A stretch of 64,000 nt of DNA from Tubulanus polymorphus (Eukaryota; Nemertea; Palaeonemertea; Tubulaniformes; Tubulanidae), in assembly GCF_964204645.1 (NCBI RefSeq), contig NW_027437451.1, positions 42,001 through 106,000 on the forward strand, written 5' to 3'. The position numbers and the translations under genes were made by a program. The notes below the pieces were generated by a model. It ran no database searches. It saw only the letters and a list, made by a program, of their open reading frames with translations, and was not told the origin of the DNA. Within the stretch, counting starts at the first letter, position 1. Each line of letters begins with the position of its first letter. This document shows, in pieces, positions 63,878 through 64,000 of this stretch.

Positions 63878-64000
63878 TTTTGTTAACTTATACAAAATAT
63901 GAATATCTAAACTGGATGAAACCGTTTGAACGCGCGTCACGTAGGCATTGTATCGTATTGTCCGAGAACAATAAACAATGACATTTGACAATTTCACGAG

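Noticed and set aside
61756-64000. tRNA, rRNA or transposon ends in the flank
   Set aside because: I found no cloverleaf-compatible stretch, no rRNA-like sequence and no terminal inverted repeats or target-site duplication.

Overview
The window is eukaryotic and almost entirely satellite DNA. From base 1 to about 61,755 it is one head-to-tail array of a 102-bp monomer, all copies in the same orientation; the left end runs out of the window. The remaining 2.2 kb (61,756-64,000) is AT-rich, apparently single-copy flank with no recognisable gene family. A megasatellite-scale array, splice-acceptor-like tracts and an AATAAA signal in the flank point to a metazoan nuclear genome. An arthropod is plausible from the AT-rich style of the flank, but nothing in the sequence fixes the taxon.

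By counting landmarks I find the array to hold 607 monomers in an exact 102-bp register. Only 12 length changes are needed to bring every landmark I checked into register, and they fall into just three alleles: +1 bp twice, -7 bp three times and -20 bp seven times. 607 x 102 - 159 = 61,755, which is where repeat identity stops. Monomers fall into a few types, described here by the 34-residue reading of their single open frame: D/C (N-x-x-x-K-I-E-F, ending KKNLYLS), A (starting VHLLE, ending NLS), B (starting TYLFE, with TKGSQ or TKSSQ) and E (INFRSISSQ or INFSSIISQ). The commonest order is D/C-A-B, a 306-bp trimer.

The array is a mosaic of nested higher-order duplications. At 2.2-7.8 kb there is a 28-monomer unit inside a pattern that also recurs at 60 monomers. 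At 13.2-28.0 kb there is a tandem 7,439-bp duplication. At 30.5-36.8 kb there are nested 2,938- and 1,816-bp duplications. At 46.5-51.8 kb there is a tandem 2,652-bp duplication. A block of about 5.06 kb at 36.7-41.8 kb recurs at 53.0-58.1 kb, and a segment at 11.6-12.5 kb recurs at 41.8-42.7 kb. The last two monomers are the most diverged.

Long open frames (up to 1,007 codons, 31,312-34,335) cross the array, but I do not call them genes. Nearly all begin at an in-frame TTG. The indels are never multiples of three. Stop alleles have been amplified along with everything else, and a 102-bp monomer with no stop in one frame stays open trivially when multiplied. The only candidate protein-coding sequence is in the right flank on the minus strand (62,624-63,097): a signal-peptide-like start and a hydrophilic basic tail that look like two exons joined by read-through intron.
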